NCBI GenBank assembly: GCA_028065725.1
Contig: JAPTVL010000522.1
Span: forward strand, 1-29,756
DNA length: 29,756 nt
Reading direction: 5' to 3'
From: Betaproteobacteria bacterium
Lineage (GTDB): Bacteria; Pseudomonadota; Gammaproteobacteria; Burkholderiales; Rhodocyclaceae
A model generated the notes under the pieces. The model did no database searches. It was given only the letters and a program-made list of their open reading frames with translations, and was not told where the DNA came from. Below, piece by piece: positions 1 through 5,964 of this stretch (within the stretch, counting starts at the first letter, position 1; every line of letters begins with the position of its first letter). The position numbers and the translations under genes were made by a program.

Positions 1-45
1 AAGTTTGTACTGCGGTTGCTGTGAACGCATAGCCAGATCAATCGC

Positions 46-121
46 GCCGCTTTAGCTCAGTTGGTAGAGCAACCGCCTTGTAAGCGGTAGGTCATCTGTT
101 CGAGTCAGATAAGCGGCACCA
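46..121 (+). tRNA. tRNA-Thr (UGU), integration target
   Basis: The sequence folds into a full cloverleaf: acceptor GCCGCTT/AAGCGGC, D arm, anticodon stem ACCGC/GCGGT with loop CTTGTAA (anticodon TGT at 79-81), T arm with TTCGAGT loop, and an encoded CCA at 119-121. Anticodon UGU reads ACA (Thr). The 3' half from base 74 is duplicated at 29580-29628, so this gene is the attachment site and stays intact at the left junction. Confidence 0.96.
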
Positions 122-122
122 A
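74..122 (+). repeat. attL core (tRNA 3' half)
   Basis: A 49-bp stretch from the anticodon arm to one base past CCA is identical to 29580-29628 and in the same orientation. This is the usual attachment duplication left by a tyrosine integrase that uses a tRNA gene. The distance between copies gives an element of 29,506 bp. Confidence 0.93.
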
Positions 123-150
123 AAACAACAAATAAATCAACGACTTACAT

Positions 151-180
151 AGCCGCACACGTTGCGGCTTTTTTCTTTTT
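151..180 (+). terminator. Rho-independent terminator after tRNA-Thr
   Basis: A 7-bp stem AGCCGCA (151-157) / TGCGGCT (163-169) with a 5-nt loop is followed by a T-rich run to 180. It lies inside the element, so the element appears to supply a terminator to the tRNA it disconnected from its native downstream sequence. Confidence 0.8.
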
Positions 181-210
181 TGGCGCTCCAGTGGGTCATA
201 TTGAGCCGCA

Positions 211-232
211 ATTCCCCCTAGATTCCCCCAAA
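211..232 (+). repeat. Left-end C-tract repeat, possible integrase arm site
   Basis: ATTCCCC...CCCCCAAA here matches 29500-29521 near the other end at 17 of 22 positions, in the same orientation. A weaker relative with paired CCCC tracts lies at about 256-273. Sites of this kind near both ends could bind the integrase N-terminal domain or an excision factor; this is inference. Confidence 0.4.
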
Positions 233-343
233 ACCGCGCAAACCTACGCAAACGCACTCCCCCTCCACTCCCCTAGGGTTATAGCTTGCGCAAAAGAGTG
301 CTCCGCGCAGTCTATTCCGCACAATATGCCACCAATGGAACGA

Positions 344-391
344 ATGCGTAAATTTGCGTGTCATACTTGACTCATGCGTAGATTTTCGTGT
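344..391 (+). repeat. Direct repeats overlapping a promoter, likely operator
   Basis: Two 18-bp repeats, ATGCGTAAATTTGCGTGT (344-361) and ATGCGTAGATTTTCGTGT (374-391), match at 16 of 18 positions and start 30 bp apart, roughly three helical turns. The second fills the spacer of the promoter at 367-396, as expected for a repressor or autoregulator site. Confidence 0.55.
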
Positions 392-396
392 AGGAT
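367..396 (+). promoter_or_regulatory. Sigma-70-like promoter at left end
   Basis: TTGACT (367-372) and TAGGAT (391-396) are separated by 18 bp. The predicted start of transcription falls at about 403, only a few bases before ATG 406, so the first gene would have an almost leaderless transcript. In the excised circle this promoter would diverge from the integrase gene. Confidence 0.6.
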
Positions 397-405
397 GTTT
401 TCATC

Positions 406-849
406 ATGTCGCTCAACACATGCACCCCAGAAGCCCAAGCCGCGTTCACTGCCGCGCTCATGGGGCTGATGACGCCCGCTGAACACGAGCAAGCTGAAGC
501 GTGCGCTGAGCAAGAAGAGCAACTCTCTGACAGTCGCAGAACGATTGCGCAGCACGCTGGCAGCGAGTCTGACCGCTCGCTTGCGCGCTTCAACCTGAAT
601 CAGAGCAACCCAGCGCGCGCGAAGCGCTGGCTCACTGTCGCACGTCACATTGACGCAGCAAAACACAGCGCTGGCTTGCTTGCCCAGCTTGTGATCGATT
701 TCATCCGGCTGATGCTCGCTATCGCGCAACCCCGGCGCGAAGAATTCCTGCGCCCCGCGCCCGCTCCGGCGCTCGCAGGCCGCGTCATCGCGGACCTCAA
801 CCTCACCCCCCGCATCCTGGCCCAGCGGCCCATCGTCCGGCGCGTCTAG
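406..849 (+). CDS. Hypothetical protein, first gene of the element
   Basis: I do not recognise this 147-residue product. It is rich in Ala, Glu and Gln, has a likely helical N-terminal half (residues about 5-60), a hydrophobic stretch near 92-106, and a Pro/Ala-rich basic tail. No ribosome binding site precedes ATG 406, but a well-formed promoter ends ten bases upstream, which fits a nearly leaderless message. A 122-codon frame lies antisense (361-729), and I preferred the plus strand because of the promoter. Its position beside the attachment site and its repeat-covered promoter would suit a regulator, but no HTH is evident. Confidence 0.45.
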   Translation: MSLNTCTPEAQAAFTAALMGLMTPAEHEQAEACAEQEEQLSDSRRTIAQHAGSESDRSLARFNLNQSNPARAKRWLTVARHIDAAKHSAGLLAQLVIDFIRLMLAIAQPRREEFLRPAPAPALAGRVIADLNLTPRILAQRPIVRRV

Positions 850-1029
850 CGACCGGGCGGCATTCCCTCAATCTCCGTTTTTACTTAGCCGCCCGGCGCT
901 GCGCGCGCCCGGTGGCTTCTCGCGTTTTGCATTCCGAAGCGCGGGTATGAAGAGCAAGCCGACCACCTCGCCGCAGCAGCACTAGCTAGACCCCACTGCC
1001 CCTCGGCGCTCCAGTCTTGGAGTTTCAAA
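850..1029. other. Intergenic region with long hairpin
   Basis: No gene seen. CCGGGCGGC (853-861) pairs perfectly with GCCGCCCGG (888-896) around a 26-nt loop that contains a short T-run. A further GC-rich palindromic stretch follows at about 897-912. It may terminate the upstream transcript or structure the leader of the next gene. Confidence 0.4.
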
Positions 1030-1317
1030 GTGGAAAAGCTAGTTTTTCATATTCGGGAAATCGCGCCGGCGCTAAACAAATCGCCGCGAACCCTTGAGCG
1101 CCTCGTGGACGTGCAAACAGGGGTCATCGACCTCGGCGTCGGCAGCATCAAAACAGTGAAGCTTGGCGGCGCGCGCCTGGTTCCGCGCCACGAATTCGAG
1201 CGCTTCCTGCGCCATGCCGGCATCGTTCTCGCTGAGCCTGCGGCGGATCCTGCGCCCGCCCCTGCCCCTACCCGCCGCGGCCGCAAGCGCCAGGCGACGG
1301 TGAAAGGGGGTGTGTGA
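1030..1317 (+). CDS. Small HTH DNA-binding protein (excisionase/AlpA-like)
   Basis: This is a 95-residue protein. The segment at about residues 8-60 has the look of a winged-helix excisionase or AlpA-type domain: an HTH-like REIAPALNKSPRTLERL, then a beta wing, then VPRHEFERFL. A basic Pro/Ala tail ends it. GTG 1030 is chosen because GGAG (1018-1021) lies 8 bp upstream. It is the first gene of a tightly packed run (1030-3965) leading into the replication genes, so it may regulate that operon, aid excision, or do both. Family assignment is by motif only. Confidence 0.6.
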   Translation: MEKLVFHIREIAPALNKSPRTLERLVDVQTGVIDLGVGSIKTVKLGGARLVPRHEFERFLRHAGIVLAEPAADPAPAPAPTRRGRKRQATVKGGV

Positions 1318-1859
1318 TGCGGACGTGCAAATCCCACTCTGACACCGAAGCCGCAGGCCGGCGCCTCGCGGCTCGTGCCTTTTCCGAGCTCGACCCAAAG
1401 GCCCGGGAAATGGCCCGCCGCGACGCGAAGTACAGCGGCGAAGTAGACATTGCCGCGGCCTGGCTGGCCCGGCATGACGGGCTCACGGCAGGGCAGTTTT
1501 GCAGCTTGCAACGCAACGGGCGTCGCCTCATGACCGGCGGCCCCGACAAGCTGGGCCAGCTCCGTGTTGACCCCGCCGACGCTGGTCTAGAAGAGTTGCT
1601 GGCGGGCCAGGACGACGACCCCCTGGAGGCACTGTGCGCCCTGGAGGGCGCTGCGGCGGCGGTCCTGGCCGCAGGCGGGCTAGAGGCTGCCCTGGCTCGG
1701 CGGAGTCCGGACCAGGTCAGTGCGGCGGAACATGCCAAGGCTTGCGACCTGGGGCTTCGCGCGGCCCAGATGAGCCTCAAGGAGCAGCGCGAGGTCGATC
1801 CGCGTCAGCTCGACTTGTTCGATGACGGCGACCTTGACAGCGAGGGGGTGTCGGAATGA
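1317..1859 (+). CDS. Replication-operon protein with beta-clamp-binding-like C-terminus
   Basis: The 180-residue product matches no family I can name. It is acidic and alanine-rich. Near the C-terminus it carries QLDLF (residues 164-168, bases 1806-1820), which matches the canonical bacterial sliding-clamp-binding pentapeptide QL(S/D)LF, followed by an acidic tail. ATG 1317 overlaps the previous stop by one base and has GGGGG 7 bp upstream; GTG 1314 is an alternative. Its stop overlaps the start of the helicase gene (ATGA), so it is translationally coupled to the replication module. A role in bringing the host clamp or polymerase to the element's origin is inference. Confidence 0.6.
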   Translation: MRTCKSHSDTEAAGRRLAARAFSELDPKAREMARRDAKYSGEVDIAAAWLARHDGLTAGQFCSLQRNGRRLMTGGPDKLGQLRVDPADAGLEELLAGQDDDPLEALCALEGAAAAVLAAGGLEAALARRSPDQVSAAEHAKACDLGLRAAQMSLKEQREVDPRQLDLFDDGDLDSEGVSE

Positions 1860-2893
1860 GCGCGCACGACAAGCATGAAGTTGCAGCACTGTGCGCCGCG
1901 GGTGCTGGCATCCGAATCACTGATGCACACGATCTCATGAGCTGCCAGCCGGGGCCGATTGATTGGGTCGTCGACGGGCTTGTGCCTGTGGGCTCAACTG
2001 TCGATATGTTCGGCCCACCGGGCGTCGGTAAAACAACGTTGCTCACAGACCTGGCCCTCGCTTTCGCGAACGAGGATGGATCGTGGCAAGGTCGAGCGTG
2101 CTGGGGCGGCCCGGTTGTGATTGTCGGAGGCGAGCGCACGAGTGAGCAGGCTCTCGCGCGGGATCTGTGGCGCACGGGCAGAAAGCAGCCTCCTCGCGGC
2201 GGCTTGATCATTCCAACGCAGGCTGACGGCAGCAGCCCGCCGCTCTGGAATTGGAATCGCCGCGCCGATGGCGGCGCTGGAGCGTGGTCGCTGACAGACT
2301 GGGGACGACGCATCACAGATTTGCTGATGAGTACGAGGCCTGTGATGATCATCATCGACACCATTATGTCGGCCGCCAGCGGCTGCGATTTGCTGGACCA
2401 GCCGCAGCAATACAAGCTCGGGACGACGATCTTGGGGTGGTCGAAGACTGTCGGCTGCGCGCTGACGGCAACCGTGTCACACACAAACCAAGCGAGCGCA
2501 AGCCTTGGCTTTGCCGAGCGTCTGGATTACACGTCGCGAGCTGGTGGGAACGGCCTGCCCGCAGCCCTGCGGCATATCGCCGGTGTTACAGCCGTCGGCG
2601 GTTCCGCAACGGACCTTGCGCTTAAAAAAGCTTGTGGACTCGAGTCAATGGACACGATGTTTTTATTCGGGTTCAGTAAATACAACGAAAGCCCGAAACC
2701 GGACTGGAACAAGTCAAGCCCGGCGATCTTCAGTCAACCCTACGGCAAGCTTGAGTTGGTCATGCGTGGCGAGGAGGTCAAAGAGCGTTTGAGGTCGTTC
2801 GAGGCCATGCTTGGTGACGAAGCTGAGCGCGATGCGGCGATGAAAGCAAGCAAAAAACGCGAACGCGGGGGCAGAAATGGCACTGGCTTCTAA
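1856..2893 (+). CDS. repA: RepA-like replicative helicase (IncQ type, RecA fold)
   Basis: The 345-residue protein has a RecA/AAA_25-type ATPase core. Walker A is GPPGVGKT (residues 53-60), a GGER segment sits near residue 91, Walker B is VMIIIDT with Asp168, and TVSHTNQ follows where hexameric RepA helicases carry their sensor histidine. IncQ RepA (RSF1010) is somewhat shorter, and this protein has a basic C-terminal extension (residues about 320-345). By family it would be a ring helicase loaded at the element origin by RepC. The gene overlaps its upstream neighbour by 4 bp and the repC-like gene by 17 bp, so the three are one operon. The RepC and primase homologues beside it support the call. 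Confidence 0.8.
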   Translation: MSAHDKHEVAALCAAGAGIRITDAHDLMSCQPGPIDWVVDGLVPVGSTVDMFGPPGVGKTTLLTDLALAFANEDGSWQGRACWGGPVVIVGGERTSEQALARDLWRTGRKQPPRGGLIIPTQADGSSPPLWNWNRRADGGAGAWSLTDWGRRITDLLMSTRPVMIIIDTIMSAASGCDLLDQPQQYKLGTTILGWSKTVGCALTATVSHTNQASASLGFAERLDYTSRAGGNGLPAALRHIAGVTAVGGSATDLALKKACGLESMDTMFLFGFSKYNESPKPDWNKSSPAIFSQPYGKLELVMRGEEVKERLRSFEAMLGDEAERDAAMKASKKRERGGRNGTGF

Positions 2894-3965
2894 GGCAAAG
2901 CGGCCGAAAGCCCCCGCCGCCGCGCGTGTCAATCTGGCTTTGACACGGCAAATTGCTCGGCAGGAAATGGCCCTCGGGCTGATGTCACTTTTCAGGCCGC
3001 TGCCTGATGGCGCAACCAGACGCGAGGTCGTCATCGAGCAGCGCTTTGCAGGGGCGTTGGTGCGGGTGCGCGGCATAGAAATGAGCACCTTCGAGCAGGG
3101 CATTTTCCTTGCCCTGCTCGCACTGGGTCTCGGCCAAATTCGAGGCGGAGCGATGACGACTGCGCGCGAAGCTGGGCTCCTGCCGGAGATCGGCAGGAGC
3201 AGCGGCAAGCGCGACGGTGAAAACCTCGCCGGAGAGCAGCCATGTTTGCAAATAGAAACAAGCTTGGCCGAGCTTTGCCGCATGGCAGGGCTTGATGAGG
3301 ATCCAGGCGCGACGACGCGGAGGGCGATCATCACAGCGTTTGAGCGGCTACAAGCTTTGACTGTCACCGCGGAATGGGGTGAAGGAAAGTGGGGGGTCTC
3401 GAGTCTTATTGCTGGCGGGTTTCGCGGTGATGGAACAGGGGCTGTGAAGGTCACGCTTAACCCGCGGAGCACCCAGGCCCTTCAAGGGCTGAGCCGCTCG
3501 TATTCCTCTATCTCAATGCGCTCCTGGCGCGCATTGAAGGGGCCTACGGCGCGCACGCTGTATGCCTGGCTCGCCGCGTGGTTCAACGGGCAATGCGGCG
3601 TGCGAAAAATCAGCATTGATGCGCTGGAGGGCCATGTGTTCGGCGGGGTGGCGCGGGACAAATCAACCCGGAGCCGCAGGCGCGCGGCGTTGCGCGCCGG
3701 GCTTCAATCGCTGCATGACGCGACCGGGGGAGAGTGGGAGGCGCGGGTTGAGGCTGGGCAAGCCCAGATACTTCGCATTTTCACCCCGTCCAGCGCGCAA
3801 CCCGCGCAGCCAAAAATCGACGAACCCCGTCCAGCTATCAACCGAACCCCGTCCAGCTATCAACCGGCTCACTCTGAAAACGCCGCCTTACAAGTGGTGT
3901 GTACGAGTACACACACCACACCACAAAAAAACACCGCACCCTTACCAGTCTCTGCGCGGGCTTGA
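2877..3965 (+). CDS. repC: RepC-like replication initiator (IncQ type)
   Basis: The protein has 362 residues, longer than RSF1010 RepC (about 283). Residues about 210-300 align by eye with the second winged helix of IncQ RepC: RAL...TAR.LYAWLAAW, SIDAL.GHVF, then RSRRRAALRAGLQSL. The N-terminal half resembles the first winged helix. By family it binds iterons, opens the origin and recruits RepA. The last 60 residues are low in structure because the gene end contains the 22-bp repeats and a large hairpin, so the coding tail doubles as a candidate origin. ATG 2877 follows a GGGGG tract. Confidence 0.8.
   Translation: MALASKAKRPKAPAAARVNLALTRQIARQEMALGLMSLFRPLPDGATRREVVIEQRFAGALVRVRGIEMSTFEQGIFLALLALGLGQIRGGAMTTAREAGLLPEIGRSSGKRDGENLAGEQPCLQIETSLAELCRMAGLDEDPGATTRRAIITAFERLQALTVTAEWGEGKWGVSSLIAGGFRGDGTGAVKVTLNPRSTQALQGLSRSYSSISMRSWRALKGPTARTLYAWLAAWFNGQCGVRKISIDALEGHVFGGVARDKSTRSRRRAALRAGLQSLHDATGGEWEARVEAGQAQILRIFTPSSAQPAQPKIDEPRPAINRTPSSYQPAHSENAALQVVCTSTHTTPQKNTAPLPVSARA
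3780..3864 (+). repeat. Iteron-like 22-bp repeats in the end of repC
   Basis: Two perfect tandem 22-bp copies start at 3821 and 3843 (CGAACCCCGTCC then AGCTATCAAC). A degenerate copy (16 of 22) ends at 3801. Because 22 is not a multiple of three, the copies are read in different frames in RepC, which argues that they are conserved as DNA. IncQ origins use RepC-bound iterons of about 20-22 bp, so these are candidate RepC sites. Confidence 0.6.
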
Positions 3966-3985
3966 TGCCCGCTCGAACTGGTAAG
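3898..3985 (+). other. Candidate oriV structures: two hairpins after the iterons
   Basis: TGTGTAC-GA-GTACACA (3898-3913) is a short perfect hairpin. A larger one has outer arms CTTACCAGT (3941-3949) and ACTGGTAAG (3977-3985) enclosing an inner stem GCGGGC/GCCCGC with loop TTGAT. The larger structure spans the repC stop codon. With the iterons it forms an origin-like cluster. No T-run follows, so it is not a simple terminator. Confidence 0.5.
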
Positions 3986-4006
3986 GCGCAAAAGCAAAAA
4001 AAGACA

Positions 4007-4036
4007 TGAACCTACGCCCCCCCCTGGGGCGAGAAA
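4007..4036 (+). repeat. Inverted repeat copy 1 (C-tract/G-tract), possible ssi site
   Basis: This 30-bp stretch is the reverse complement of 4731-4761 except for homopolymer length. Each copy is itself a short C-tract/G-tract hairpin. It lies between repC and the primase gene, just before the primase ribosome binding site. IncQ plasmids carry two primase-recognised ssi hairpins on opposite strands, and this pair has that geometry. Confidence 0.5.
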
Positions 4037-4047
4037 AAGGAAGAGAA

Positions 4048-5007
4048 ATGATGGACACACAGCCCAACGAAGCCGACGACGGCCAGCGCGAGCCGGTCGA
4101 GTGGCTGCGCCTTCCTCCAGAAGCCGCGGCGCGGCGCTTTATCGGGGTCATGCTCCGGTTTTGCGATTCGGTCGAAATCGCAGCGCTACACAACCCTCAG
4201 ACAACTGCTGAAAGGATGGAAAGACTGGGCTCGGTCGAGGCCAGCGATGGTGATGCCGTGGTGGCAGACCTGTTGCGCCTCGCTCGTGGTGCGAATGCGC
4301 GCGGGAACGCGAACATCCTGGTCCGCCCAGATCCGGCGGTGCACCACCCGTGGCTCCTCGTTGACGATTTGCCGCTTACTCTTGGGATTGAGTTTGCCGA
4401 GCAGATGGCCGCACTGGTCGTGGAGACAAGTTCTGGTAACTGTCAGGTGAGGCTACTCACATCAATTCCGCTTGATGCCGAGGGCAGGCATGCGGCTCAG
4501 GAAATCATCTGCGAGAGATTCGGCTCTGACCCTGGCAGCACGGCAGGTGACAAGTGGGGGCGGCTACCTGGCTTTACGCAGCGCAAGCCAGGTAAGGCAG
4601 GGCAGTGGACGAATCTAAAAGCTGACAGCACGCAGGACCGCGGGCCGGTCGGCGTCGAGCACATCATCAAGCTTGGCGAAAGCCAAATCCAGCAGGAGCA
4701 CATCGAGGCGAACGAAGCTGCCTTTGCCTCTTTCTCGCCCCCCAGGGGGGGCGTAGGTTCACTTGTTTTGCCAGCCTCGGGCATGCACCCGTCCCTCGGC
4801 ACCGCCCGACAGGGCGGCGAGGGAGGCTACCGCAATGAGTTTGCTTTCGCATGTCACAGCCTCCGTGCCGGCCTTCCTCCTTCGGCTGTGGCGTCGAAAG
4901 TCGCGGCAAATGCGCTGGCGCGTGGTAAACGCCGCACACCAGATGCGGCGCGGCTGTACGCGGAAAAGCTTGTCGCGGCGGCGCAATCGCGGCTGAGGGT
5001 CACGTGA
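4048..5007 (+). CDS. repB: RepB'-type primase (IncQ-like)
   Basis: This is a 319-residue protein. Residues about 1-200 carry RepB-primase signatures: ILVRPDP, VDDLPL with adjacent Asp106 and Asp107 (probable metal ligands), and GDKWGRLPGFTQRKP from Asp168, the hallmark R-L-P-G-F-x-x-R-K-P block of RSF1010 RepB'. By family it primes replication at single-strand initiation sites without DnaG. ATG 4048 is chosen because AGGA (4038-4041) lies 6 bp upstream; ATG 4051 is equally possible. The upstream in-frame ATG 4006 lies in the inverted repeat and lacks a ribosome binding site. The C-terminal third contains repeat copy 2 and a strong hairpin, so its protein sequence there may be partly dictated by DNA structure. 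Confidence 0.78.
   Translation: MMDTQPNEADDGQREPVEWLRLPPEAAARRFIGVMLRFCDSVEIAALHNPQTTAERMERLGSVEASDGDAVVADLLRLARGANARGNANILVRPDPAVHHPWLLVDDLPLTLGIEFAEQMAALVVETSSGNCQVRLLTSIPLDAEGRHAAQEIICERFGSDPGSTAGDKWGRLPGFTQRKPGKAGQWTNLKADSTQDRGPVGVEHIIKLGESQIQQEHIEANEAAFASFSPPRGGVGSLVLPASGMHPSLGTARQGGEGGYRNEFAFACHSLRAGLPPSAVASKVAANALARGKRRTPDAARLYAEKLVAAAQSRLRVT
4731..4827 (-). repeat. Inverted repeat copy 2 plus hairpin inside the primase gene
   Basis: Bases 4731-4761 are the inverted partner of 4007-4036. Directly after lies a strong hairpin: CCCTCG (4793-4798), a GCA bulge, CCGCCC (4802-4807), loop GACA, GGGCGG, CGAGGG (to 4823). Both are inside coding sequence, in a Gly/Pro/Ser-rich part of the primase. 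Confidence 0.5.
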
Positions 5008-5022
5008 AGCCATCCCCGCTCC

Positions 5023-5148
5023 ATGCCTTCCGACAGTACCTGTCTGACGGCACCTCGCGCCCATAAAGGGCGCAGGGAGCGCAAGTCAGACAGGTCGTTG
5101 CAGCCAGTTTTCCCCGTACATCTTCCGCCCTGTTTCGCCAACCGCTGA
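5023..5148 (+). CDS. Possible 41-residue leader peptide ending Phe-Ala-Asn-Arg
   Basis: An ATG at 5023 opens a 41-codon frame in phase with the primase gene just after its stop. It runs through the cruciform at 5038-5095 and ends Phe-Ala-Asn-Arg-TGA exactly at the leader box. The same kind of peptide end occurs at the other leader boxes. No convincing ribosome binding site is seen, so expression is uncertain. Confidence 0.25.
   Translation: MPSDSTCLTAPRAHKGRRERKSDRSLQPVFPVHLPPCFANR
5038..5095 (+). other. Cruciform: 11-bp perfect arms with inner GC hairpin
   Basis: ACCTGTCTGAC (5038-5048) pairs perfectly with GTCAGACAGGT (5085-5095). Inside is GCGCCC (5057-5062), loop ATAAA, GGGCGC (5068-5073). 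The layout (outer arms, spacer, inner GC stem with an AT-rich 5-nt loop) resembles the structure at 3941-3985, so the two bracket the primase gene. Confidence 0.55.
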
Positions 5149-5190
5149 ATGGCCTTGAGTGGGTCGCTCAAGGCCCGCACACAACGGGAG
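5131..5190 (+). promoter_or_regulatory. Leader family copy 1 (box, hairpin, RBS)
   Basis: The box is TTTCGC (5133-5138) N7 TGAATG (5146-5151). A perfect 9-bp hairpin GGCCTTGAG (5151-5159) / CTCAAGGCC (5167-5175) follows, then CGGGAG (5185-5190) as the ribosome binding site for GTG 5197. Before the TGA the frame reads Cys-Phe-Ala-Asn-Arg. Confidence 0.65.
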
Positions 5191-5196
5191 AGCGAA

Positions 5197-5637
5197 GTGA
5201 CGAAGAGTATCGCTGCACTGATTTCAGATGCCTCGGAGCGCCGACGCATCGCAGACGTTGCAAACGCCGAAAGGATGCGAGCGCGTGAGCAGAAACAAAG
5301 TGATGCGGAGGCGGCGCTAGCCGCCTTCGTTGCCGAGCAGCGCGAAATCCACGAGGAGATTTTCCTCGGATCGGCCGAGTCAGCATCGTGCTTTGCGATG
5401 AGACTACGCGAAACACGTGATTTTCTGGCGCACACGTCGCGGCCAACTCATAGCGGAATGCCTGCGTTGCACATAAATAAAACTATCAGCAATTGGATTG
5501 GCTATATCCAGTTGCAGTGGTCTTTATACGGGGACGCGGCACGTTTCTCGGCGAACTACGAATTCAACGTGGCAAAAGCACTTTATGTCATGTCACCTGC
5601 CCTAGAGGCGTGGGCGCTGACAAAAATTCGAAACTGA
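5197..5637 (+). CDS. Hypothetical protein, helical N-terminus
   Basis: The 146-residue product is not recognised. Residues about 5-60 are rich in Ala, Glu, Arg and Gln and likely form a long helix or coiled coil. The C-terminal half has aromatic residues (NWIGYIQLQWSLYG). GTG 5197 is chosen over the upstream in-frame ATG 5149 because the latter lies inside the leader hairpin, while GGGAG sits 6 bp before GTG. The gene follows the primase and begins the set of genes that carry the TTTCGC/TGAATA leader. Confidence 0.6.
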   Translation: MTKSIAALISDASERRRIADVANAERMRAREQKQSDAEAALAAFVAEQREIHEEIFLGSAESASCFAMRLRETRDFLAHTSRPTHSGMPALHINKTISNWIGYIQLQWSLYGDAARFSANYEFNVAKALYVMSPALEAWALTKIRN

Positions 5638-5662
5638 AATCCCCGTTGTCATCCCCGCTTCG

Positions 5663-5709
5663 CATTTCGCATCGCGCTGAATAAGGGTGATCACCTCAAA
5701 ACCCCAAGG
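5663..5709 (+). promoter_or_regulatory. Leader family copy 2
   Basis: TTTCGC (5665-5670) N7 TGAATA (5678-5683) is followed by the palindrome GGTGATCACC (5686-5695) and CAAGG, the likely ribosome binding site for ATG 5717. The frame before the TGA encodes His-Phe-Ala-Ser-Arg, but no in-frame start codon lies between it and the previous stop. Confidence 0.6.
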
Positions 5710-5716
5710 CCCCACC

Positions 5717-5929
5717 ATGACCACACGCACCCAGCTAACCCACGAATTTCAAATCTTGCGAACCGCCCCCAGCGAGTATCGTTTTTCTTTCTATAACCCC
5801 ATCACCCGCTCAATTTGCGACGTGCCGATGACGCGGCGCGAGGTCGCTATTTTCCAAGTTCTCGCGGCGCAAATCGCCGAGCGGGTCGAAAAGGAATATT
5901 CAGCCGATTGCGGCCCAGATATTCACTAA
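5717..5929 (+). CDS. Small hypothetical protein
   Basis: This is a 70-residue protein of unknown function. It has a predicted beta-rich middle (EYRFSFYNPITRSICDVPMTRREV) and a helical end ending PDIH. ATG 5717 is preferred over GTG 5687, which lies in the leader palindrome; AAGG is spaced 7 bp from the ATG. It heads the run of genes leading to the transfer module, 35 bp before the membrane protein gene. Confidence 0.6.
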   Translation: MTTRTQLTHEFQILRTAPSEYRFSFYNPITRSICDVPMTRREVAIFQVLAAQIAERVEKEYSADCGPDIH

Positions 5930-5964
5930 GCGTTTTTCCACATCACCTCAACCAGGAGCAAACC

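Noticed and set aside
361..729. Minus-strand frame opposite the first gene
   Set aside because: The plus strand has a well-placed promoter; this frame has no promoter or ribosome binding site and runs into the plus-strand promoter.
5133..5151. Leader box as a conventional sigma-70 promoter
   Set aside because: The two half-sites are only 7 nt apart, TGAATA is a poor -10 match, and no consistent -35 lies 16-18 bp upstream across copies.
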